DNA of 64,000 bases from Antedon mediterranea (lineage: Eukaryota; Echinodermata; Crinoidea; Comatulida; Antedonidae), in the NCBI RefSeq assembly GCF_964355755.1, contig NC_092677.1, positions 19,438,101 through 19,502,100 of the forward strand, read 5' to 3'. The number at the start of each line of letters is the position of its first letter. Position 1 is the first letter of the stretch. A model generated the notes under the pieces. It did no database searches. It saw only the letters and a program-made list of their open reading frames with translations, and was not told the DNA's origin. Of the stretch, positions 12,201 to 21,671 are shown piece after piece. The translations under genes were made by a program, and so were the position numbers.

Positions 12201-12897
12201 TCGTTGGCCAAAACTTATATTAAACACAATTATTAGACATAAGAATTTTAATTCAAGGTACCAATTTATTAATGAATTTGAAAAAACTTGTGATTATATT
12301 AAGTTCGATTTCAATGCCATTCTTAATGATATATGTACAGGTACTGATATTGATATAAACTGGGTCAAGCCATTTGAAAATACAATTAAACAATCGTATT
12401 CTACTTTTTGGAAACAAGAAGTATTAAGAAAATCATCTTTGCTTGATTACTCTTTGATAAAGGAGTCACCTAGCCTAGAACCTTACCTACTGGATAAAAC
12501 AGATTTTTATGGCTCAAGTTTAAAATTTAAACTTCGTTCAAACACTTTACCACTTGGAAAAAATACAAATAAGTGGAACATTGATAATCTAAATGACAAG
12601 TGTAAGGTTTGTGGGTCAGGTGAAGAAGATGTTATTTCCTGTTTATTTGTAATAAGTTACATTGTATTAGAATGGAAGAATTACAAACACTTCAACATAA
12701 ACTTATTGCAATAAATTGTGTAGATACTTGGGTAAATTTTATTTCTGGTGACCTATCTATTAAGGTTCAATATGTCCTAGGAAGCACGTTATTCCATAAA
12801 AATAACTCTCACGACATTTATGCTGTATTTGACAGTTATTGTAAAATGTACACAAGCCGTGCTTGGAAATTAAGAAATGCAATTGTATTACAAATTT
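9206..12897 (+). pseudogene. APE-type LINE ORF2 with two frameshifts
   Basis: Endonuclease-RT ORF of a second non-LTR element. The endonuclease covers about 9420-10150: 'GFNNVNRLRSK', 'GVVETFL', 'GGGGIGAFI', 'SDMNARIG', and the final 'LGSDHNVLLL'. A linker and RT follow, with 'FLDIKKAFDSVWRDG' (about 11310-11355), 'GVKQGCVLSPTLF' and 'FWADDIVLLAD'. A Cys-rich C-terminus starts 'CKVCGSGEED' near 12600. The frame breaks at an A9 homopolymer near 11006-11017 (one extra A restores nothing in frame) and again near 12640-12660, after which the true frame runs to the stop at about 12897. Otherwise it is well preserved, so it is recently dead or the shifts are assembly errors. The ORF1 zinc knuckles suggest an I/jockey-type relative; the clade is not resolved. 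Confidence 0.85.
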
Positions 12898-13175
12898 GAA
12901 CTGTTTTATTTTTTTTTTTTTTTAAGTGTTTTCTTTTCCATTGCTGTTGCAAAATTAGTAGTTGTATATTAGTGTAGTTTTAGTTTGTAAATAAGTTTTG
13001 TAATAGCGTCGAGTCAAATTTTATGTCTATCTCAAATATGTTTTATTTTCGTTTCAGTTTTTATTTTTCATTGTTTTTGTATTGAATTTTGTAATTGGTA
13101 TGGACGCACCATCTACGCATGTGTGCCACTGTTAAAAAAGTGTTGTTCCAAATAAATATTATATTATTATTAAAT
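12898..13175 (+). mobile_element. 3' UTR of the zinc-knuckle LINE
   Basis: T-rich non-coding sequence after the LINE stop, ending in an ATT-rich tract (AATATTATATTATTATTAAAT, about 13153-13173) that may be the microsatellite-like 3' terminus. The exact end is uncertain. Confidence 0.4.
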
Positions 13176-14465
13176 ACAATACTATGTATAATATCTAATT
13201 TCCATTACCAATTACCATATCCGAAATGCAGATGCAGTTTTCTTAACATTTTTATATTTGGTCTTAGTAATAGTTAACCTGTGTAATACATGCACAACAT
13301 AAATCCACTCCTCAAAAGTTGGTGCTGAGAGTTAAATTTTCGTGTAAATTGGGACACGGATCCTGGCGTATATCAATATTTAGTTATCTATTTATTTAGA
13401 GTTTATATTTTTGTTATTGTTACTAGTCAGTCATTATGTGCATTATTTTGTTGGTCGATCATTTTATACAACCGAAGTTAACTATCAAGTATCGTTCGAT
13501 TATCATCATCATTATTAGCTTCATCAACATATTATGATCATCTTCTGTCCTATATCATGCATCTTCACAGTGGCGGTGATGTTCGATTATATACTACACT
13601 AGAAATAATTATAGTAAGTTATGCTATTAACACAGAAAGAAAAGAAACAAATATTTACATAACTAAATGGAAGAATGAAATAAATTAGCATCGTCAACAT
13701 GTAATTTACACACAACACAAATAAGTTAAGCTTTCTCAGTTTATTCAGAGTATGCATATTTAACAATACATAATATTTATTTCTACTGATACTGTACAAG
13801 CAATGTTAAATACTACTAGACTAGCTTAATAATATGGGGGATACCACTCATATGACATCGCTGTATTAAAGGTCCAGTGTGTTGTCACAGGAGCCAGTAA
13901 ATCAAATGGTTGTTATTAAGTATATCGGTAAGGATGTGTGTGACCTATTGAACGGCTAATTTAACAATGAAGTGTACTAGTGTGCATCTTATTAAACAAC
14001 TAAAAACACTATGAATTCCCCTTGATTGCCAATTAGAAATTAGCCTATTCTACATGTTTGTGGTTCCTCTATAGATATACCCATTGGTCTATAGAATACA
14101 TCGTCAATTACTGTGGTTGGAACTTTGATAAAGTGAATCCCTTGACTAACATTCACTTTTTATTTACCCTGTAGAAACATTCATCTTAATTACTCTGAAA
14201 TCTACCCACATTTATATACCACATCCTTGGTTAAAAGAAAGTACTTGTGCTGTGTATAAACTATAATTTATTACTTTAAATTAAAAAATGTTATTACTTA
14301 ACAATCTTATATAACTGTTTTATTTTAGGCCTAAAGTATACCATTGTCACCATCCATTATCTTTATCTAACTCCTTTCCAAGTTAGAAAAACGTTTAGTT
14401 CGTGCTGGTATATCATGACAAAACGTTAACATGTAATAATGACCGATCTTTGAATAATTTGTACT

Positions 14466-14467
<2 letters not shown>
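13176..14467. other. Spacer without recognisable gene
   Basis: AT-rich sequence with no ORF resembling a known protein, and no clear repeat or RNA gene on either strand. Confidence 0.5.

Positions 14468-14501
<34 letters not shown>
14468..14501. repeat. (TA)n microsatellite
   Basis: About 17 uninterrupted TA dinucleotides at the downstream border of the Penelope-like element. Confidence 0.95.
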
Positions 14502-14504
<3 letters not shown>

Positions 14505-14626
14505 CCAAAGACAAATTACTGAGAAAAATGACAATGCTGTGGGTATCAGTGGCTGGATCTCAATGGAGATACAAAAATAAAAAGCGAAAAGCTAAATCAA
14601 AACGATAAAGTAAACAGCCAGAAAAG

Positions 14627-14668
14627 TTAGCAGAGCTTTCGGGCAACACTAGCCCTTCATCAGTGCAA
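14627..14668 (-). ncRNA. Hammerhead-ribozyme-like motif in PLE 3' region
   Basis: Reading the minus strand from 14668: TTGCA (stem I), the box CTGATGA at 14663-14657, one extra A, stem II GGGC-TAGTGTT-GCCC, then GAAA at 14640-14637, GCTC and TGCTAA. The last pairs with TTGCA if one T is bulged. This gives a type I hammerhead with a near-absent stem III and a predicted scission between 14633 and 14632. PLE terminal repeats are known to carry minimal type I hammerheads. The extra A between the CUGAUGA box and stem II departs from the canonical core, so activity is uncertain. Confidence 0.5.
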
Positions 14669-14892
14669 GTGAAGGAATTTGGATAACGTCATAGTATAAA
14701 GCTGGCAAGTGCTGCCTGGGTGGACATGAATAAAAGAAATATAACAAAGGGAGCCAGGGTGGAGTCTGAATAAGAGTGGAAAACAAAGAAGGTAGCTTGG
14801 TAGAGATATAAACAATTTTGGAATGAGACTAAAAAACAGCTTAAATGGTGGTTAATATTGAAACTTAAATTTTGGTAGTCAATGGAATAATT

Positions 14893-15579
14893 TTACCGAT
14901 CTGGGAGTATGTTCCTAATGTTAAGTCCAAAAGGTTTTGTGGTTTTAAGTAGTAATTCCCAGTGGTTTTCTTTGTCTTTGCGAGTTTTGTCGCTCCATTT
15001 GACATCGTGGTCTATTGCAATAACTCTGAAATTTGCAATCGAGTGACCAGCTGAATTAAAATGTTCGGCTACAGGTTGATCAAGCTTTAATGTTTTGATA
15101 GCTGATCTATGTTGTGTCATTCTCATACGGAGAGTGTTTTTTGTTTCTCCGACGTACTGTTTGCCACAAATATTACAGTATATGAGATAAATGACGTTTT
15201 TGGTTAGACAATTAATTGATTGTCTTATCCGAAAAATGCGGCCAGTTTGGTTACTCACAAATTTTTCAGTAGAATCAACCAATGAACAAGTTTTGCAAGA
15301 TTTGCCGCAAAGGTGACTGCCCAAATTTTGGCTGTCATGAGAGTTAATTTCACTCTTAAATTTGGATCTGACTAATATATCACAAAGGTTGGGAGGTCTA
15401 CGAAATGCAATAATGGGTGGTTCCGGAAAAACAGTCCTGAGACGTTCTGTGGACTGTAGAATGGGCATATGTTTCTCAATAATAGCCCGTAATGGAGGCA
15501 ACCTAGGGTGTAGGTTGTGACCAATGGCACTCTGGTCGATTTGTTTGGCTGACGTGGTTTGTACGTCAGTGTTTGACAT
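14893..15579 (-). pseudogene. PLE GIY-YIG endonuclease domain
   Basis: C-terminal domain of a Penelope-like polyprotein (228 codons open). The linker 'HPRLPPLRAIIEKHMPIL' and 'PEPPIIAFRRPPNL' is characteristic of PLEs. A Cys-rich segment (C-G-K-S-C-K-T-C) precedes the nuclease core 'VIYLIYCNICGKQYVGET' and 'LRMRMTQHRSAI'. Here Tyr and the Y-V-G stand for the GIY and YIG boxes, Arg lies in helix 1, and the His of 'RSAI..H'-type boxes follows at 'AEHFNSAGH'. PLE endonucleases nick DNA to prime reverse transcription. Because the RT is gone, this is a dead fragment. The listed Met is not a real start. Confidence 0.8.
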
Positions 15580-15659
15580 CGAGGAATATCTTTTGCTTTC
15601 TTTATAGCAGTTTCGATGAATTCCTTCTTGTAATTTCTATTCCGGAGAAGTCCGGTTAT

Positions 15660-17785
15660 ATATATATATATAAAAGTGTATATAAAAGTGAAGGTACATA
15701 AAATAAAAAATTAAAAATTAAATTATAGAAGTTATGATAAACCAGGCAATTATATAATATAATGATAAAAGGGATAATGATAACAATAAGAGTATAATAT
15801 GAAATATAATTAAATAAAGTATAATAACAAGTATAACGATACAATGTAGCGGAGATTATTGAATACCAGGGTGGAGGATTTAATGCCATGTATCACCACC
15901 AAATAAATAAGGATAAAAGATCGGCGAAAAAATATGTAGCATATTCTGACACCATTTTGTGTTTGAAATTAGATTTAAAACTAGAAAATGAAGATTTCTG
16001 TTTAAATTCATTTGAGAGTGAAGTTCAAAGTTTGGGACCAAAATAATAATTAGAAGATCGTCGAGTCTTAACATTTAAATTATCAAAAATATAATTGTTT
16101 ACAGAGGATCGGGTTTGATAGGAATGACGTTCGTCAATTCTTAAAGTAAATAAAGCACTAAAATGTAAAGCCAGTAAATTGTTAGATAAACGGTACATAA
16201 ATGAGGCAACTTGTAATTTATTTAAATCATAAATGTTTAAAACGATAAATCTTTTAAAGAGTAATGATTCTCCCGCACAAATCCGAAGTGCACGTTTTTG
16301 TAGTTTAAAAAGGCGGTCTATTTGAGTTTTCTCTAGACTTGTCCAGGGGCATAACGTATCAAATTTATCTAGAGTAATTGCCCAACATAAATTGGCATAA
16401 GAAAGGTAAGGCAAAACTAAAGTATTATAAAGGGTTAATGTCATTGTTAATAAAGTGAGAAGGGAACGGTTTACGAGATTTCTTGTCAAGGACTCCATAA
16501 TTGATTGCCAGGTTTTTTGGATGTTATTTTTATGGAATTCAAATTTGTCACTGTAGTAATTCTTTTGGGCAGTACGAAGGATTTTGGTAAGTACATTTCG
16601 ATATTTAACATATATCTTTGTCCTTTTTCTTTTTAGATATAAGAATGTTTTTATATAATTTGTGTTTTTTGTCGATAGATTTAATTAAGCCTTTAGTTAT
16701 CCAGTTTTTTTTCTTTCCGAATATTGAGTTTGGAACGAGTGGTTTTAATGTTGTTATTATAATGTACTAAATATGTCGTTGAATAATGCGTATGCCTGAT
16801 TGAGTTCATTGGAGTTATAAATACTAGTCCAGTCAACATTTGACAAATCATTACTTAAGGCAGAAATTGAAATATCATTTACTTTTTTTGTGTATATATA
16901 TTTATAATTTGGTTTCAGATGTTGGAGAGGTTCTGATTTATGTATTGGCAAGAAAACAGGAAAGTGATCCGAGATGTCCGAATATAGAATTCCGGAAGAA
17001 ATGTTATCGTATAAATTGTTACAACAAATATTGTCGATTAAAGTTGCAGAATTACGCGTAATTCTAGTTGGCCTAGTAATAAGAGCGTAATAATTGGATT
17101 GAAATAAAGTATCAACAAAATCAGAAGAAGAAATTAGAGATATCTTTATTAAATGTGTTAATAGATAATTCAGGCAAACGATATACTACTCCAAGGATTA
17201 TGTTTTTGGGTTGTGCGTCGATTTCAATGAAAAGAGATTCCGAACCATTAGTAATGATAAATGATAAATCAGGGCGAAGAATATATTTAAATCTCTGGTG
17301 TAGGTAAATGGCAACGCCTCCTCCTGGTCTATCAGCTCGTGGAACATGCAAAAGATTATAATTGGTAATATTATAAAAGGAAAAGGGCGTGTTATGATTA
17401 AAAAAAATTTCGGTAAAACATAGTGCTGAGAATTCATGGTTAATAGCACCTACGCATACATTGATATCGTTAAAATTTTAACAAGACTGCGTGCGTTTAA
17501 GTGAAAGATACTAAATGAATAATCTTGTGTTGAATATTTGTTGTTAAGACTATCGATAGGCCTATATTCATAGGCACAAGAGTCAATATTTTCGGAAAAT
17601 AATTGGGCATCGTTGTCATTAATAACATCTTTAAAATTAATATCAAAAGGGTTAAACATTAAAGAATTAAATCTATCAAAGTCAATTCTATCGTCACAAA
17701 GGTAATAGTGAATGACATGCAAGAATTCAGCATCATCGATAATGTGATTAAATGGGAATGCATCTATATTGTCAAAAGGGTCCAT
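15660..17785 (-). pseudogene. Internally deleted CR1/L2-like LINE ORF2
   Basis: Minus-strand ORF2 remnant. The start (17450-17785) ends with the endonuclease opening 'FSIFHLNARSL'. The domain continues after a frameshift at 17121-17351 with 'RADRPGGGVAIYLHQRFKY' and 'ILGVVYRLPE'. A linker-like frame is at 16757-16951, and the C-terminal region at 16025-16498 has 'LYNTLVLPYLSYANLCW' and 'LFKLQKRALRIC'. The whole RT core between about 16500 and 16757 is missing, and a T8 tract near 17401-17408 breaks the frame. The sequence down to 15660 is probably its 3' UTR. It is non-functional. Confidence 0.75.
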
Positions 17786-18299
17786 GAGAATATCTAACGA
17801 TACATAATGTGATTAGTTTATTCAATAGTATGTAATAAAAGATGCCTGGTAATATTACGTAAAAACAGAAAAGTACAAGAACGTAAATATAAAGAAACAA
17901 GTTGAGAATTAGGGGGTAACAATAAAACAAAGATGAACAAATGGTTTTAAGTAGCTTAAACATCTTATGACAATGCAATTATGTGAGAACAGATTCCTGA
18001 AAACGCTATTGTAAAATTATTATGTAAAATCAATCAAGATCAGGCTTATACAAATTGAGCAAAGTATGCAGATGTAAGGAAAATAATGGATGAAAGATTC
18101 TTAGTCTAATGTTAAACTTTATAATGAATTAAATTTGCAAGGAAAAAACGTTTCTTAGACTGTCCAAGTGTTTACAACAACATTCCGATCGCTAGTATGG
18201 CAATGGAATTTTGAAAAGTTTACCGGAACTATTTCAATGGAATTTCGAAAAGTTTACCGGAATGCCAGTTGATGTTCACCATTTTCCAGCCGTAAAACG
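17786..18299. other. Spacer inside LINE remnant
   Basis: AT-rich sequence between the ORF1 and ORF2 remnants. A short direct repeat of GGAATTTTGAAAAGTTTACC type occurs twice (about 18208-18228 and 18238-18259). No coding signal is seen. Confidence 0.4.
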
Positions 18300-18850
18300 A
18301 AGCTTGGTATCTTTGTTGTACATCTCTTTTACTTGTGATCTCCATTTCTTTTTTCCAGTAGATCGGCAGCAGTAAGATCATCTATGATATAACATTTCTG
18401 GCTATCTAGCTCAGAACTTCGTTGTTTCATAACTTCAATCAGCGTATGAGAGAAAACGGGCAATGATACGCCTTGGCCTACGGTGGGCCCGTGCGCTTGT
18501 TGGCCTGGGATCGAGTGTGAAAAAATCAGAAAGAATTTTCTCAAAGATTAAATTACAGTTTTCTTTTGTGTTCTCTTCCACACCAACAATTCTTACGTTA
18601 TTACGACGAGAAAAGCGTTAATTTTTGCCAACAGGTCAGTTGTACTACCTTGTAAATTAGCAACTGTTGTTGTCAGCTCTGTGACAGTCGTTCTTAATTC
18701 CTTGTTTACATCTTCAAGGGCATCTATTCTAGCAGAATTAAACGATATTGCTTCGTAAAGCTCAGCTTTATTAGATTCTTGGCCCTTTAAAATAGATTCA
18801 AGTTTTTTTTTAAACAAACGATTCAAACGATAGCTGGTCTTCGCTTTCGA
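18300..18850 (-). pseudogene. LINE ORF1 remnant (coiled coil and RRM-like start)
   Basis: Two minus-strand frames. 18593-18826 encodes an alpha-helical, heptad-rich stretch (residues about 15-65, with repeats like 'DVNKELRTTVTELTTTVANL') typical of the trimerising coiled coil of LINE ORF1 proteins. Directly after it another frame reads 'RRNNVRIVGVEENTKENC', the usual start of the ORF1 RNA-binding (RRM-like) domain. 18329-18544 carries a shifted continuation. It belongs with the ORF2 remnant downstream. It is frameshifted and dead. Confidence 0.65.
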
Positions 18851-19068
18851 GTTCAGCGGGATTGGTTTGTCGTGATTGGCCTAGAGAGAATTAATATGCT
18901 ATGTATTGAAACATAACATGATATGGAACTTTAAATGTCAGGCCTTCACATTATTAAAGCATCCAAAGTAACAGAATAGTAAGAAATAACAATTACTTTT
19001 ATTATATTTCACCAATCTAATATCCTAACCACACAAGATTATTCACATTAACTTAAAGTACGATGACC
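18851..19068. other. Probable 3' flank/UTR of gene A
   Basis: Non-coding AT-rich sequence immediately beyond the gene A stop codon on the minus strand. It may include its 3' UTR. No clear polyadenylation signal could be singled out. Confidence 0.35.
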
Positions 19069-19267
19069 TTATTGTAATGTAATATACGTATGTAATTCAA
19101 CATCATCATAATTAGAGTGCTCGTTATTACAAAGGGTTGGTATGCTGGTTTCATATTCTGCTTCTGCTGATTTATTTATTATTTTCGCTGGACAACTCAT
19201 ATCTCCCCGATTGGTAATTTTAATTGCTGTGTCATTCACTACCGGTACCCTGTTATTCTTTTGAGAC
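19069..19267 (-). CDS. Gene A cytoplasmic-tail exon
   Basis: Acceptor TTATTACAG|G at 19268-19269; the stop TAA is at 19069-19071. The exon continues the TM exon in phase 2 and encodes 65 residues starting SQKNNRVPVVND. It has three tyrosines near the end: 'EAEYETS', 'SNYDDVEL' and 'HTYITLQ'. S-N-Y-D-D-V fits the ITIM pattern [SIVL]xYxx[ILV]; H-T-Y-I-T-L has the YxxL half only. It is too short and unstructured for an enzyme domain. Confidence 0.75.
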
Positions 19268-21291
19268 CTGTAATAAATGTATATAATACAATATCATGAA
19301 GTTAGGGTTTTATATGGCTCTATAACCGACAACAAATGGAAGAGAAAAAGAACAAATTGAAGTGGAAATTGAAGTGTTTAAAACAAATAATGATTTCAAA
19401 TACTAAACGTAACATCCTAATTGCGCAGATGTTGTTTATTTGAATGAGTCACAAGTAAATTACCCAAAGACATCAGCAATCACGGTGCAATACTAACAAT
19501 ACCCAAAGCTCTGTCTACACTATCAAACTAACAAAAAATGTTATGTGGCCATATGGACATATCACTACCATATTTAGGCACATCACACTTTTTTTTGTCA
19601 AACTAGTTTGCTAGTGTAGACAGAGCTTTAGTTTTTTATATCAACATAATATAAATGTACAAACCTGCGATAACAGAATACACTTAGAATAATCACCAAT
19701 ATGATGATAACAAGAATAATTATTACAACCAATATGTAAACTGGCAATTCAGCAGATGAATCTGAACTTGGTGTTGATCCATTTGGTCTTTGAACTTTCC
19801 GTTGTTTGGTTAATGCTGTGTCAGAGGTTATTGGTGATCCTTCGGTTACTAAGTTACGCAAATAAAAACGATTCGTTCATCTATTTGATAAATACATTTC
19901 ATATAAACACAAAAATGCTATCTACCAAATACAAAAATAACAAACATAAACCCTCAGAATTTTGTAACAATTATTACATGTAACACCATTATCATCGTAC
20001 ATGCATAAATTTTTATAATGTAATTACCATCTGCTGGTGTGGAACTAATGTTAGCGCAGTCAGGTACGTTTTCTGGTTGAAGACACTGATCAGAAGTCTC
20101 GTCGTAGGCCAATCCACTAGGACATGGCTGAACTGTACTACCTCCATTTACACAGGCCACATAGACAGAACAGTTGGTCGGATGAGCATAATTACCATCA
20201 GATCTCTGATTACACACGTCATCGGGATCTGTAAAACAATCACTTTGACCATCAGATCTCGGATCACACAGATCATCGGGATCTGTAAAACAATCACATT
20301 GGCTATCAATGGTAATATGAACAACACATTTCCGTAAAGTATGAAATAAATGATCATATCTTCAGAAATGATTATGGTCTTCATCATAGCCATGTGTATT
20401 TACCATCTGCTGGTGTGGAACTAATGTTAGCGCAGTCAGGTACGTTTTCTGGTTGAAGGCACTGATTAGAAGTCTCATCGTAGGCCAATCCGTTAGGACA
20501 TGGCTGAATTATACTTCGTCCATTTGAACAGGCCACATAGACAGAACAGTTGGTCGGATGAGCATAATTACCATCAGATCTCAGATCACACACGTCATCG
20601 GGATCTGTAAAACAATCACATTGGCTATCAATGGTAATATGAACAACACATTTCCGTAAAGTATGAAATAAATGATCATATCTTCAGAAATAATTATGGT
20701 CTTCATCATAGCCATGTATAGTTACCATCTGCTGGTGTGGAACTAATGTTAGCGCAGTCAGGTACGTTTTCTGGTTGAAGGCACTGATTAGAAGTCTCAT
20801 CGTAGGCCAATCCATTAGGACATGGCTGAATTATGCTTCGTCCACTTGAACAGACCACATAGACAGAACAGTTGGTCGGATGAGCATAATTACCATCAGT
20901 TCTCAGATCACACACGTCATCGGGATCTGTAAAACAATCACATTGACCATCAGATCTCGGATCACACAGATCATCGGGATCTGTAAAACAATCACATTGG
21001 CTATCAATGGTAATAATATGAACAACACATTTCCGTAAAGTATGAAATAAATCATCATATCTTCAGAAATAATTATGGTCTTCATCATAGCCATGTGTAG
21101 TTACCATCTGCTGGTGTGGAACTAATGTTAGCGCAGTCAGGTACGTTTTCTGGTTGAAGGCACTGATTAGAAATCTCATCGTAGGCCAATCCATTAGGAC
21201 ATGGCTGAATTATACCTCGTCCACTTGAACAGGCCACATAGCCAGAACAGTTGGCCGGATGAGCATAATTATCATCAGATCTCTGATCACA
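19069..21291 (-). CDS. Gene A: membrane receptor with tandem chitin-binding (CBM14) domains
   Basis: Multi-exon minus-strand gene, 3' part. Exons in transcript order: four CBM14 exons (21105-21291 incomplete, 20726-20926, 20404-20604, 20028-20228), a juxtamembrane/TM exon (19665-19848) and a tail exon with stop (19069-19267). Phases agree throughout: CBM14 exons are 1-1, the TM exon is 1-2, and the tail enters in phase 2 (AG|G = Arg). Predicted type I membrane protein: chitin-binding ectodomain, Ser/Thr/Pro stalk, TM helix, 65-residue tail with an S-N-Y-D-D-V motif. CBM14 binds chitin; in invertebrates it occurs in peritrophins and in immune proteins such as VCBPs. The 5' exons (signal peptide) were not found: the outermost CBM14 exon is cut at the edge of a large inverted-repeat element. 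Function as a recognition receptor is inference. Confidence 0.75.
19505..19629. mobile_element. 125-bp MITE in gene A intron
   Basis: Terminal inverted repeats AAAGCTCTGTCTACACTA (left, last base variable) and the matching TAGTGTAGACAGAGCTTT at the right, extending inwards with CAAACT. It lies in the intron between the TM and tail exons. No target duplication could be fixed with confidence (outer bases CCC versus CT), so the superfamily is open. Confidence 0.8.
19665..19848 (-). CDS. Gene A stalk and transmembrane exon
   Basis: 184-nt exon, acceptor AACTTAG|TA (19849-19850) and donor CGCAG|GTTTG. It encodes a Ser/Thr/Pro-rich stalk (VTEGSPITSDTALTK, later 'GSTPSSDSSAE') and one Ile/Val/Leu-rich transmembrane helix of about 22 residues beginning LPVYILVVIII, followed by 'CYRR' as stop-transfer. 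A decayed copy lacking the TM part lies at 32500-32625. Confidence 0.8.
20028..20282 (-). CDS. CBM14 exon 1 of gene A with two in-frame acceptors
   Basis: Chitin-binding type-2 domain with six Cys spaced C-x13-C-x5-C-x9-C-x12-C-x8-C (VCNQRSDGNYAHPTNC, then 'VYVAC', 'QPC', 'DQC', 'PDC') and the usual aromatics. Donor GCAGATG|GTAATT at 20028. Acceptor TTTTACAG|ATCCC gives the start at 20228. The same acceptor sequence recurs 54 nt upstream (start 20282), still in phase 1, and would add an 18-residue DPDD/Cys mini-repeat. Confidence 0.8.
20404..20604 (-). CDS. CBM14 exon 2 of gene A
   Basis: Same six-Cys chitin-binding module as exon 1, with 'VCDLRSDGNYAHPTNC' and 'NGRSIIQPCPNGL'. Acceptor TTTTACAG|ATCC and donor GATG|GTAAAT, phase 1-1. 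Flanking intron sequence (the AAATGATCATATCTTCAG segment) is nearly identical to that of the other copies, so whole exon-intron units of about 320-370 bp were duplicated recently. Confidence 0.8.
20726..20980 (-). CDS. CBM14 exon 3 of gene A with two in-frame acceptors
   Basis: Six-Cys chitin-binding module; nearly identical to exon 2 apart from 'VVCSSGRS' in the centre. Donor GATG|GTAACT at 20726. The proximal acceptor gives the start at 20926; an identical upstream acceptor, start 20980, adds the same 18-residue mini-repeat as in exon 1. Confidence 0.8.
21105..21291 (-). CDS. CBM14 exon 4 of gene A, cut at its 5' side
   Basis: Chitin-binding module with donor GATG|GTAACT. On the minus strand its 5' end is interrupted at about 21291, where the terminal inverted repeat of the 21.3-25.5 kb element begins; the expected DPDDV start and acceptor are missing. 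Sequence beyond the other end of that element (after 25466) does not resume the exon, so this is not a simple reversible insertion. The exon is probably not spliced normally. Confidence 0.65.
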
Positions 21292-21671
21292 TAGTCCAAG
21301 AGCATTAGTTCATAAGTATAGGCAGACTCGGACATTTCTGGTAACAAGCTAATTTTTTCAGGAAAGGTCCAGAACTATGATTGGAATATCATACTAAAAG
21401 TCCCGAAAAATCCTCCTTGTGCTCGCCGAGAAATCCAAGATGGCGTCCAAAATGGCTGCCATTTTAATTAGTCTATAACTATGTAACCGCTTGTCATAGA
21501 GTATTGATTTTGGTGTCAAATAGTTCACATTATATACATTCCTATTTGCTGTAACAGAAAATTTTGTCAAAAAATGGCCGCTACTACAGTTTCTGGTAGT
21601 TTGACCTTTAACCTGGTCTTATCATATCTCGGTAATGGTTTTTCATAGAGAATTGAGATTAGGCCCAAATT

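Larger units (their letters stand above)
14510..15655 (-). mobile_element. 5'-truncated Penelope-like element (PLE)
   Basis: Minus-strand 3' portion of a Penelope-like retroelement. It has the RT-to-endonuclease linker (15580-15655), a GIY-YIG endonuclease frame (14893-15579) and about 380 bp of 3' sequence with a hammerhead-like motif. The RT domain is absent: the coding sequence stops at a TA-rich junction at 15655-15672, where the neighbouring LINE's 3' end begins. In the linker a different frame reads 'LLRNRNYKKEFIETAIKKA', the usual PLE connector, so one base has been lost near 15520 relative to the endonuclease frame. The copy is inactive. Confidence 0.8.

Noticed and set aside
20148-20393. 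81-codon hydrophobic frame on the minus strand
   Set aside because: An alternative frame of intron plus CBM14 exon; phase-1 splicing and Cys spacing support the other frame.
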